A stretch of DNA of 64,000 nucleotides from Ilyonectria destructans (Eukaryota; Ascomycota; Sordariomycetes; Hypocreales; Nectriaceae): contig JAHEWK010000006.1 in NCBI GenBank assembly GCA_020740775.1, positions 1,302,001 to 1,366,000 of the forward strand, read 5' to 3'. Made by a program: the position numbers and the translations under genes. Positions 33,528-44,200 of this stretch are shown here, in pieces; position 1 is the stretch's first letter; the number at the start of each line of letters is the position of its first letter. The notes below the pieces were generated by a model. The model worked only from the letters and a program-made list of their open reading frames with translations. It did no database searches and was not told where the DNA came from.

Positions 33528-35555
33528 CTAATTGCTCTCAACACACTGGGAGTAATACTCGTTCATCTCCATGCAGGTGTAGGGCTCCTCGCACTCAGTG
33601 GCGCCCTCCCAGTTTCGGCCACCGCACTGGTAATAGTGAGCCACCAGCTCGACATCCTCGCAGTCGTCGTCACCCTCGTAGTCGTCCGTCTCCGTGGCGG
33701 TGGGCAGCGGCGCAGTGCCGGAAGGGACGCTGTTGACGATGGTGGTCATGGTTCCGTTGCTCCACGGGGCAACGGTGTATGCGGTGGTGGAGTGGCGGAT
33801 AACGGGGACGTGGGTGGAAGCAGCGGCCTCGATGACGGTCGTAATGACGGTCTGGTTTGTGGGCAGGTTCAAAGTCGGGAACGGGATTGACGGCTCAGAG
33901 CTTGAGGGCTCGGAGACTGAGAGCTCGGAGATAGAGGCAACGGCCGAGACTGAGAACTCAGAGACGGAGGCAATGGACGAGACTGAGAACTCAGAGACAG
34001 AGGTAACGGACGAGACAGAGATGGGAGCGACGGCGGTAGTTCTGGTTTGGAACGTGGTGTGCGGGCTAGAGAAGTTGAAATACCCAGTCTGGCTGGTGCT
34101 TGACCTGACGGGGAATGAAGTCCAAAGAGTCGAAACGTTGACACGAGGAGTGTAGATGGGGGTAAAGGCCGGGCCAGGGGTGAAGACAGGAGCCGTGAAA
34201 GACTCAAGCACAGTCGACGAGACCACCTCCTCGGAAGTAGGAATGGGAGTCGTAGTGGGGAGAGGCTCGGCAGTGGTAACCAAGACGGTCGTCTCAGCCG
34301 CGGCTGCGGACGAAACGACTTCCTCGGAGGTGACAACGGCGCTCGTAGCTGAGGTAGCCGCGGCGGTAGTAGCCACGATAGTAGTCTCAGCAGCGACAGA
34401 GGCACTGGTGGAGGTCTCCTGAGCGCTGGAGCCAGTGGCAGCAGCAGCAAGCAGGCTCGAGATACTCGTCCACGCGGGCTTCTTGTTGAGGTCCTCATCG
34501 TAGATGCAAGCCTCGCCGGCACCGGAAAAGGTCGCGGGGACCCAGTTGTAGCGGTCGGTGAAGCCCCAGACAGTGATGCCCACGCAGCCCTCGACGTCCA
34601 GGCACGAGCCGACGACGTTGGCGTAGTCGTTGGCCTGGGTCGTCAGGGCCGAGTCGGAGGCCGGGATGGAGGCGTGGCGGATGTCGAGCTCGGTGTAGGC
34701 AACCTCGACGCCGAGCGCGGTGAAGCGCTTGAGGGCGGTGGCGAGCGAAGAGCGGGATGGAGTTGAGCCGACGATGAGATGGCCCTGGAAACCGACACCG
34801 TCGATGGGGGCACCGGCGTCCTGGATGATCTGGACGATCTCGACGGCACGGTCGGTCTTGGCGCCGTTGTACTCGAGGTTGTAGTCGTTGTAGTACCTTG
34901 CGGTGTGTTAGTGACAAGCCATCACGTTGTGTATGTCAAGGGCATGTCTTACAGCTTGGCGTTGGGGTCGGCCTCATGGGCGGCGTTGAAGGACACAGCG
35001 AGGAAGTCGGTGCCCATGGTGTCGTAGAAGACACTGCTTCGCCAGGTCCCGTCGTCGGCAGCGGCCTCGTTGACAACGTCCCATGCGTAGCAGTCGCCCT
35101 TGAAGTGGCCGACGACGTTGGAGATGTGAGCCTCGATGACGCTCTGGAGCTGGGCCGCAGTGAATCCACCGCTCGAGACTAGATACTGTTAGTCCGTCAT
35201 ATCACATATATCGAATTAGATCCTTACCCCAGCTGGGCAACTGGCTGTACCAGGTCAAAGCGTGACATCGCAGGATCTGGCCGTTGGTCGCAGCCAGGTC
35301 GGGAATGACATCGGCCTTGGTGTAAGAGAAGGTGTTCTGGGTGGGCTCGGTGGCATCCCACTTCTGGCCGTTCTCAGGAACCAGCTGACCAAACTCTTCA
35401 ACGTCGTTGACGATGGCCATGTAGGGCTCGTCGCTGATATATCCGTTGTCGACCGTGGTGCCGAAGTACAGGAGCCCGGCGTCCAGCGCCAGGCTGTGGA
35501 GCTGGGCCGAGACGGAGCTCGAGGCCAGCAGGCCGAGGAGAGCTGATTTGTACAT
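33528..35555 (-). CDS. Secreted GH10 endo-beta-1,4-xylanase with C-terminal CBM1
   Basis: Three exons, 35555-35228, 35178-34953 and 34896-33528 (introns 49 and 56 bp), give 640 residues. Residues 1-17 are a signal peptide ending at SVSA|Q. The GH10 barrel covers about 20-335. The acid/base Glu147 lies in WDVVNE, and the nucleophile Glu254 in [23 protein letters not shown] and [13 protein letters not shown] are also typical. A very long Ser/Thr/Val/Pro-rich linker of about 260 residues follows, presumably O-glycosylated. The last 36 residues are a fungal cellulose-binding module (CBM1), with YQCGG, the further Cys pair and YYSQC. The enzyme degrades plant xylan outside the cell. The usual fungal GH10 linker is 20-40 residues, so this one is exceptional. 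An in-frame upstream extension begins with GTG and is not used. Confidence 0.94.
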
Positions 35556-36840
35556 GTTTGTAAAGGAGTGGACTGGGCGAAACCAAAAATAGTTTAAAGA
35601 AAGACTGACGAAAAAGATGCGCACTGAAAAGAACGGCTACACATAAGCTACCAACGAAAGGGCATAGTGTTGAGAGGCAAAAGCCGCAACTCTAGGAGCG
35701 GCGGCGTTGATATAACTCTTCTCGACGACAACCCGCGGTGGAGTCTGATAGTAGTGAGCTCACTCACTCAAAGACGGGACGAAAACTCCACTCGGATCCC
35801 CGGCCGGGGAAATACCGTCCGTCAGTCGCAGTCCAGATCCCAGGATTCAAGGCCTCTCCTAGTCCTGCGAAATTTCGGGGCCGTCTCAGGTCTCTGCGCG
35901 ACAGGGGTGCGATGCGGTGATGGCCTCCACAACCGGCTCCAGAGAGCTGGGAGCCGGGCGCTTGTCAAGATTTGCACGGCACTGGCGCGAGCGAAAAGGA
36001 GTCACCGGAAGCGTACGATTCTGTCGAAAGACCGTCTGGCGTTGTGAGGCTGATTGTACCTGGTCAGCCTGTTCCAACGGACGAACACCCCTGCGTGTTA
36101 CCATGTTGATCCGGATCGTCCACTTCGAGTAACCTCAGATCTGCTATCAGTGACAGCTTGGCCCGCTCACATGAAACTAAGCGACGATGGGGAATGGCGT
36201 AACCGTGCCCATGCTTGTTTTTCGAGTTATGACCCCAAGATATCATGTTTCTCAACCGCAATATCAACTCCCGTCCTGAACCTTCATGGTTCAGGTGATA
36301 CATCAAGTCCTACCTACTACGCCCACAAGATCCAACCAAGACATTCTATTCACTCCTCTCCAGTCTCCAGCCCTGTAATTTTCTCATGATACCTGCTCAA
36401 TTCAAGGATTCTAGAAGCGAAGTCAAAACAGCCTGCCGTCCTTGCCGAGCCATTCCCTGATAGGAAATTGCGCAATGTCGATATCCGATGGGCTCTCCAC
36501 TCCCGAGTACACGTCACGTTTCTCCTAACTTGACATCTCAGATCATATCGCTTACACGTGGCTGGGAGGCAAAGACATTACAAACAATATATTTGTAGCA
36601 TCTAAATACTTTGTATCCATTCTCTTCGTTTGGAAGAATTCCGCCGAAATACGGCTCAACGCCTAAGAGGTATATCAAATATCAGACCCCCGAGGCGCTC
36701 TGCCGGTTGACCCATCCCTTTCCCAGTATCTCTCCCAACGCCAGGCTACCCAAGTCTAAAGCAAAATTTGTACAAATAAGAATTCTACACGAGCGGTTCT
36801 ATATCGTCGACCCAGGCTCGCTAATCTTTGTTGAGGAACA
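35556..36840. other. Intergenic upstream of xylanase; no gene recognised
   Basis: About 1.3 kb with the presumed xylanase promoter on the left, and the 3' region of the phosphate permease on the right. Short ORFs lack motifs. Confidence 0.4.
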
Positions 36841-38676
36841 TCACGTCTCCCATCTCGGTGCGTTCAAGATGAGTGCCATGAGACTGCCAGACAACAGCCC
36901 CGTCACTGGGACCGTGATGATCCATCCCATATATATCCAAGCTACCAGCTTGGGGTTGATACACCTCCAGTCCCCATTCGCTAGACCCACGCCAACCGTG
37001 GCGCCCGTGATGCACTGGGTCGTGGAGATGGGTAGCTGAAGCCTCGTCGCCATAACCACGGTAAGGGCACTCGCAAGTTCCATGCAGAATCCTCTGCTAG
37101 GTGAAATGAGGGTGAGCCGGTTTCCCAGCGTGCGCATGACGTGGTAGCCGTAGGTAAGAAGACCGAGCACAATAGATGCGCCACCCGCGCACAAGATCCA
37201 GATGGGTACTTCGACCGAATTAGGGATCTTTCCCGAGGACCACACTTCGTACGCGGTTGTAAAGGGAGAGATGGCGTTTCCGACATCATTGGCGCCGTGG
37301 GTGAATGATGCCGTGGCGGCAGTGAGAATCTGGAGCGCCGAATACATGTACTCGGCACGGTTGTCGTAGTGAGCCGCTCGCGCATGCATGTCTTCGAGGT
37401 CCCATTTGAGCACCGCATTGCGCTTCTGCATGGTGATGACGTCTTTCTCGATGCCCCGGAGCATGAGGCGGTTGACCTTCCAGGCGAACACCTGCGGGCG
37501 ATTCCATGGGCCGTCAGGGCGAGGGGGAATGAACTCGGAGGAGGATCGCGCCTCTGAGCGAGGACGGGGAGTCGCCGGCGGAGATTGAGCCGGGGGAGGA
37601 AGGATCCATACATCGTCCTTGTCGAGATTCGGCGGCTCGCCGTTATCCGTCTGTACCGACGCGAGTAGAGTTTCGGATGCGCGTACGTAGTCGAGCTCCT
37701 CGCGTGTAAGGTGCCCTCGGTAGTAGTCCTTGATACGGTGTTTCGAGAAGCTGACGGGCGTAGGGGGCGGGATTGAACGCCATAACAGCATCGGCCCTTG
37801 GAAAATGTGGTACCACTTCAAGGTCCAGTCCTCCTTTATGATCCTAGTCCACAGAAATGGCATCAGAAACAAGCCCTGGAGAATAACGACGCCAGAGGCT
37901 GTAGTGAATATGGCGATTAGGACCTCCCGAGGGGGGAGGTCGACTCCTTGAATGCCCTTCCAACAAATGAGCACTGGATCTAGTTAGTATTGTAGCCACC
38001 AGAATATGAACAAGAGACGTACTGGTCAAAGCGGAAACGGTAAGAAAGGTGTAGAAAGGGATGGTGTAAAAGGAGCGCATCACAGCATGCTGCCGAGTTA
38101 GGACGAAGCGTTTGGTGATGAAGAATAGAATGCCGCCAAGGCATCCTGCGATTCCAGGAGCGATGATCCAGGCCGCAAACACCTGCGAAACACCGCCCCA
38201 TCCCCAGTTGACCTTGTTGATACCGATAGATGCCGTGGCTGTCCCAACGAGACCGCCGATGATGGAATGGGTAGTTGACACAGGCATGCCGTTTCTCGTT
38301 GCAAAGGTCAGGAAGAGCGATGATCCGATAATGGTGCACATCATGGCGAGGAGAAGAACGCCGGGCGAGTCCTCATAGTGATGGGGTTCGACAATCTTGT
38401 TCCGAATGGTTTCTGCCACTCGGGCTCCGACTGTAGCGCTCCCGGAGAACTCGCAGACGGCGGCGACAAGCATGGCTTGCTTCATGGTCAGCGATCTCGA
38501 CGAGACCGAGGTGGCGAAGGAGTTGGCGACATCGTTGGCGCCTATCACGGGTCAGTTGCGGTCCAGCTTGAGACGAAGCATCCCCGTGTCGAGGACGTAC
38601 CGATGTTCCAGGCATCGAGGATGGCGAAGATGGCTGTGAGGACGAAGATGTAGTCATATTGGTGGAGTGCCGCCAT
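36841..38676 (-). CDS. PHO89: PiT-family phosphate permease (PHO-4/Pho89-like, Na+/phosphate symporter)
   Basis: Three exons, 38676-38601, 38541-38023 and 37973-36841 (introns 59 and 49 bp), give 575 residues. The family's two inverted signature repeats are clear. The first, IGANDVANSFATSVSSRSLT, is formed across intron 1, and the second, THGANDVGNAISPFTTAYEV, lies near residue 410. Each is followed by a helix pair with the PISTT/PVSTTH motif (GMPVSTTHSIIGG and LQLPISTTQCITGATVG). About twelve membrane helices flank a soluble central loop of about 150 residues, with a Pro/Ser-rich stretch. The transporter brings phosphate across the plasma membrane, usually with sodium, under high-pH or phosphate-poor conditions. 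A perfect 16 bp palindrome with two CACGTT cores lies about 250 bp upstream of the start. Confidence 0.95.
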
Positions 38677-38890
38677 TGTAAAGGCGCAGTGGCCCGCAAA
38701 TGGGGTGGATAAACGATGTAAATAGGTAGAGCTCTATTCGAGAGGTGCTTGAGATGTCTTAGTTTGGTATCTGGCCTGGACAGCCGTGAGAGGGCCACTC
38801 CGTGATCCAGAGACTCAATCCATGGTCGACGATGGTCTGTGATGGACTGGTGGAGGGCCAGGATGACGCTGTCAGGGCGGGAGTGGGCGG

Positions 38891-38905
38891 GATCTTATAA
38901 TATGC
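38891..38905 (-). promoter_or_regulatory. TATA-like element of the phosphate permease gene
   Basis: On the minus strand, TATTATAAG lies within this stretch, about 220 bp before the ATG and between it and the CACGTT palindrome. Confidence 0.35.
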
Positions 38906-38927
38906 AGTGGCCTGAGCTCAGCCGGAA

Positions 38928-38943
38928 GCACGTTGCAACGTGC
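38928..38943. promoter_or_regulatory. Palindromic Pho4/NUC-1-type element
   Basis: GCACGTTGCAACGTGC is a perfect 16 bp inverted repeat made of two head-to-head CACGTT half sites. CACGTT is the low-affinity Pho4 core in yeast phosphate promoters. Its place upstream of a phosphate permease makes phosphate control likely. Confidence 0.5.
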
Positions 38944-40522
38944 GCAGGGTCAGGGCGAGCGGCGGGCGATGGAGCTCGAGGCCGACTATTTGACTAATGG
39001 CTTGGCTTCGATCAAAGACCCAGTGGAGCGGTTAAGGCCCTGGATGGGTTCCGTCGCTTCCATGAGCGTCACTGCGCCAGGCCAGGGGGCCACGCAACAG
39101 GTGCTCGAGGCGGTTCCTGGATGGACGGCAACGGGTGAGCAAGGCGAATGTGCACCGTGGCGAGGCTCTGATTCGACGGGCCAGGGGGGATGTTGAAGTC
39201 GAGGGTCCCAGTCTTTGGCGTAGGTTTGCGACTGGAGGCGTCGAGGCTCACGACCCTTCACCGAGAGGAGGCGCAGGGGAATATCAGCCAGGATGGAGAC
39301 ATATGCGAGGCGCCATGACACAGAGCAACTGCGGCAGAACCTCCGCTGGTCCCATTCTATCGAGATGACCATCAGCCTCTTGGCTGGGATGCGCCGTGGT
39401 GGGCCAATGACACACACCAGATCGGCCACGAGGCGTGGACTCAACGGGCCAAGAAATACTCGACGACGTACGAAACGGCCGCTCAGCTTAGCCTAGGAAA
39501 GATTGAGGCAATCCGTCTTGCAGCTGCATACTCTTTTTTAGCTCTCTGGTATTAATTCTCATTCACGCCCGTTGATGGTATTTGCTCTGTCGTCGACCAT
39601 CGTGGGGCGGATTGCCGCACGATCAAGGTGAATATATTTCGAGTTTCCTGGGGTGCAGCATTGCATCATATCTGTACGCCCACGGACCAGGAACAAGCAA
39701 CGTCGACGATTTCTGTGCAGATGGCTCGACGGCGGGTGAAACACGCGGCAGAAGTCAATGGCAGGCCCAGCGTTGCGGAATCCGGTGCACATGCCGTGGA
39801 TGTGGCGATTCGTCATGGTTGCTTCGACGAATACGACACCGAGTTCCCAAGCAGGCAATCAACGACCAAGTTGTCCGCGACACGCAGTCCGCAAAAACGC
39901 CACAGGCCGTGGGCAGGCAGCACGAATTCGCATCTTGGAGAACTCGCACCACTTTGCCGAACAGCCAAGGCCCTGAGACGAGACTCTGCGGCCCAGCTCC
40001 AACACCGTGGCCGTTACATGCCCACGTGCGGCGCCGCTCGACGAATCTAGCGACCGAGACAAGGGTCCCAGGAACATGCTTGTAGCAGGCGTGCAAGGAC
40101 TGGTCGGGGAAGCCATCGCAAGAGCAATTGTCGTGGACTGTGGCGTGTGCGCCTCTCAAGCCCTTCCCACGCTTTTTAGCTAGGTTGGCGCTTTCTCAGG
40201 GCGTGGCCTTGGCATTGGTGATGATTTAAAGTTGCGGCGATCAACTGCTGGACAGCCACTCATTGACCAACTTGAAAGAAGGATGGCGCTCTGACTTTCA
40301 AGTAAGATGGTCGCTCGCTGATCCCCTGGTACATGAACCCCCACATTTGAAGATCAGGGCCCCCACCCCGGAAGCCGGAGCGCGGAGGAGCTCGGAGGCT
40401 AGACGGGCCGAGGTTGCTGGTGGCGTCTGCGTCACACCTCCAAACCATCCGTAATCATCACCACCCACCGGATCCGCCGCAGTTTCGACGCCTCACTTCC
40501 CACCACGCCAACAACAGCAATC

Positions 40523-40909
40523 ATGTCGCGCCTCCTCGCCCCCAACCTCCGCGCCCTCCTCCGCCCCAGCGCGCCCTCCGCCATCCGCCTCGCCTCCGGC
40601 TTCGGCTCGCGCCCCGCGCCGCCGAAGCTCCCCGCCAGCGAGCAGGCCGAGTTCGAGCGCCTGCAGCGCGCCGCCGCCGTGTCCTCCGCCTTCCAGCCCG
40701 AAACCGACGCTACATCGCCGGATGCAACCGCTGCCGCGTCCGCCCCCGAAGTCACCGACGTCAACCCCGGCCTGTTCCGCGGCGCGCCCCCGGAGTTCGA
40801 GGGCGACGTCAACCCCAAGACCGGCGAGGTCGGCGGGCCCAAGAATGAGCCGCTGCGGTGGGGCGACAAGGGCGATTGGAGCTACAATGGACGGGTGACG
40901 GATTTCTGA
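40523..40909 (+). CDS. SDH8: Succinate dehydrogenase assembly factor 4 (SDHAF4/Sdh8)
   Basis: A single exon of 128 residues. The first 30 residues are rich in Arg, Leu, Ser and Ala without acids, a mitochondrial presequence. The C-terminal 40 residues are the conserved DUF1674 region: FEGDVNPKTGEVGGPKNEPL, then RWGDKGDWSYNGRVTDF at the very end. SDHAF4 binds the flavinylated catalytic subunit of succinate dehydrogenase in the matrix and passes it to the iron-sulfur subunit, protecting against radical damage. The ORF continues upstream of the ATG in another frame only. It ends about 300 bp from the convergent Rxt3 gene. Confidence 0.93.
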   Translation: MSRLLAPNLRALLRPSAPSAIRLASGFGSRPAPPKLPASEQAEFERLQRAAAVSSAFQPETDATSPDATAAASAPEVTDVNPGLFRGAPPEFEGDVNPKTGEVGGPKNEPLRWGDKGDWSYNGRVTDF

Positions 40910-41212
40910 GTCAAGGGCTCGCTCATTGGAGAGAAACAAAGTCGAACAACGGGGTGCGACTCACATCATAGACATGTCGAAAAGGCTGTACGAAAATGTA
41001 CGATAAGCAACGGTGCAATAGATGAGACATGGCCTCTTCGAGGATTAGGTTCAAGTGTTGGGCCACACGGCTCCGATTAATAATGTCCTATCATGAGATC
41101 AAATGGGTATTCTCTAATCTTACAAGAACCCTCGTCAACCCCGACCGCCGCAATGCATTCTCGGTGTAAACGCCTCTCGAGTCCAACCAACCCGTTTTTG
41201 CAATGAGCCAGG
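40910..41212. other. Convergent 3' intergenic region
   Basis: About 300 bp between convergent gene ends; no gene seen. Confidence 0.4.
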
Positions 41213-44200
41213 TCACTGGTCTCCCTTCCCGGTCTCCTCGGGCGTGTCCGTGTCCGCCATTTGAACGTCCTTGTCCTGTACCTCCTTGATCTCCTTCGTG
41301 AGTGGTGACTTAGGGTCCGCATCCGCTGACCGGTTTTCCTTATCCCCTTCGCTCGAGGGACCCTGTTCGCCGCTGCTGTTCTTTTGTTCGCTTCCTTCGC
41401 GGTCTTTCGTCCACCAGCTGCCGGATATCTCGCCTCTCAGTCGTCCGATTCGCTCCTTCTCCTTTTCGCGCTCCTGGCCGCTGATATTCTCCAGGCTTCC
41501 CTTGACTTCCCACATAGCCTTGCGCATGCGTTCTCTTCGGGCTTTACCGCGGAGCCTAGCCTGCGGTTGCGCTCCATTCTCAACCCATCGCACACTGTTA
41601 ATCATGTAGCTGATTCCGTCGTGGACCGTGTGGCGAGCGCCGTACTCTCCGCCGAATTCTCGACTCGAAATTCCGTATCGCGTTGACGCCGAGTACCTAA
41701 CAAGTCGCGGGAGGATCAAAATGTTGATGTGCAAGTCGCGCTGAGGCGGGATCGACATAGGGCCACCAGCCGGTGCTGATGTGATGAGGCCCTCCGATTC
41801 AAGGTCAACCGTGGCGGCCAGGTTCTTATTCTTGCGTCGTTTGCCTTCGTTCGTTCCCTGGTCGAGGTCCAATAGCGAACTGTCCACGTCCTCAGTCCAC
41901 TCGCCCTTGATCCATCCACTGTGTATACAGGCAGCCACCACATCAGAGTCATCCGTGTACACGTCGGTTCCCCAGAGGAAGCCGCGAGAAGTGATTTCCT
42001 CTCGGGATACGGGAGACAAGTGGATGCGCGCAACCTTGATTGTTAAAGTGCAGTTTTCCTTGTCCTTGATCAAGTCCCATGGTAGAGGCTTGGGGTTGGA
42101 AGCAAATGATCGATGAGTGGAGGTGCTGGGGATTAGCCTGCCGGCCTTGAGCCCCGGCTCGTAAATGAAATCTCCCAAATGGTGACGGGGACGGGTAGCC
42201 ACGGAATCGAGCACTGCCTTGGAGGATACAATCGTCTTGGGCTTCGGGGGGATGACTGGCGCGGCGTTTTGTACAGGCTTTGCAGAGGCGGCATGTGGAT
42301 GCCCTGGCCGGGGCCCATGATGATGGTGAGGAACACCAACATTCTTGTCGGTCGGTGAAGGTCCCCCAGGCGCCCCCCCCTTCTGGTTGTTGAATGGTGT
42401 AGCTCCTCCAGCTGGGACAGACCCATCGGTGTGGTGGTGATGGTGGGGGACACGGCTAAGACCAGTGAGCAAAGTATGATCCAAGTAACCCGAATTTTTC
42501 ACATACTGGTGATGATGATGATGGGGGTGCGTCTTGGGCCTCTTTGTCCGACCCGTTGGTGTGAGCCTCCCACTACTGTCATCATCTGCCTTGTCTTCTT
42601 CCTTCAGCTTCCTCCTCCTGCCTTTGGCGGGTTTCCCAACAATCTCCGTGCCTGAATCGGGCGTCGTGGTATCCGCATCCTCCCGCTTCGCAAGCGACGC
42701 GTTCGTAAACGGCATGGGGGGGCCAGCTGAGATTGGGCTCGACACACCCATAAGTCCATTTCCAATACCAGCAAACATTCGACCGAACTCGCTCTTAATT
42801 CCAGGTTCACCCGCCGGTCCAGGTTGCTGCAATTGTGCGCCTTGCACCGCTTGAGGAAGAGGAGAGATCCGTCCCTTGCGGTTCATCTCCTGAATGGCCA
42901 GCAGGTTCCGCTGGTGGCCGTTGGGTGCCGAGGGGTCCTCATTTCGATGTCGAGGGGGTTCGAACTGGGCCGGGCCTTGAGCCCCATTATACGCGATTGA
43001 CGGTGGTGGTGGTGCTTCCTCACTCGGGCGCTGTCGGTGTTGGGGGGGTTGAGGTTGTTGATGTTGTTGTTGCTGCTGCTGTTGCTGCTGCTGCTGTTGT
43101 TGTTGCAGCGGATGGATCAGGCTTACTCGAAGTCGATCGGGGGAGTCATAGGGATGCGGAGGAGCGGCAGGCGGATTCTGCAAAGGTTGAGAATGGGATA
43201 CTGGGGGGTATCGATCGGGGGGGGCAGTTTGGTAAGCAGGTCCGTGAGGTGGATACGGCCCGGTGGCAGGAGGGTATTCTGGGTGTGGTCGCTGGTGATC
43301 CATGGGTGCCCTATAAGTTGGATCAGGTCCCTGGCGTCCCCAAGCATCTCGAGGATCTCGGGGGTCTCTAGGGTCTCTGGGGTCTCGAGGATCTCGAGGA
43401 TCTCGAGGATCTCGAGGATCTCGTGGGTCTCTGGGATCTCGGGGGTCGCGGGGGTCGCGGGGGTCGCGCGCGTCAGGTGGACGGCCATACTGGGGCGGGT
43501 TCCTTGGAGGTTCGCGATGGCCATACTCGCCGTGGTGCATTGGGTGCCGGCCTGAATCGCTACCTGAGTAAGCTCGATCCCTCCTTTCTCGTTCCCGTTG
43601 CTCTGCCTCTCCTCGTTCGCGCTCTGCCCTGTACCGGTCGTCGTAGGGGTAGGGTCGTAGACCTGTTCTCTCAGGGTTGTAATCCACTGGGGGGCCGGGA
43701 GCGGGACGGCCCATCTTATCCCGCCGTCCATAACCTTCGTCGGGACCGGGACCTCGAACCATCTCCATGGACCTAGGAGGCATTCCTGGGTACGCCTTGG
43801 GTTGACTGCTCGGCCTGGGGGGCGGGCCGGGAGGCAACCTGCCAGGGTCAGCCGAGCTTGAGTGATGGCGCGAATGGTATGCCGATGGTGTACCATAGCG
43901 CTGGACTTCGGGGGTCGAGTAGTGGCCTTGTGGGGAGGCTCGAGGATCGTATGGTCTCTGGTGATCGGGCGTTTGCGGTCGTCGGAAGGGGGGATAGTCT
44001 GCGGCGGCCGAGTGCATTCTAGGCGAGGCGTGCACAGCAGGCGCAAAGGCCGGGCCCGAACCAGGCGCCGCTGAGTGAGAAGGGTAGTGCGACGGGGGAG
44101 GTTGCGAGTCTCGAAGCGCCGGTGGTGGGCCGCCCAGCATCGCTGATATCGACATGGTGCTGCCACCGCTGTTGGTTCGCGCAATTGAGTTCAAGGCCGG

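Larger units (their letters stand above)
38677..40522. other. Divergent intergenic region between phosphate permease and SDHAF4
   Basis: About 1.85 kb, containing both promoters. Overlapping ORFs of up to 167 codons on both strands lack any conserved motif. A 9 bp inverted repeat (ACTTGAAAG and CTTTCAAGT) sits at 40270-40303 with a 16 bp spacer. Confidence 0.4.

Noticed and set aside
33869..34522. 217-codon open frame on the minus strand inside the xylanase
   Set aside because: It is an alternative frame of the Ser/Thr-rich linker, with no domain of its own.
43330..43472. Tandem repeat considered as a CRISPR-like array
   Set aside because: Contiguous 9 bp units without spacers, in frame inside a gene; it is a coding minisatellite.
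43123..44184. 353-codon open frame on the minus strand, and several plus-strand frames
   Set aside because: They overlap the low-complexity part of the Rxt3 gene in other frames and read only as repeats.
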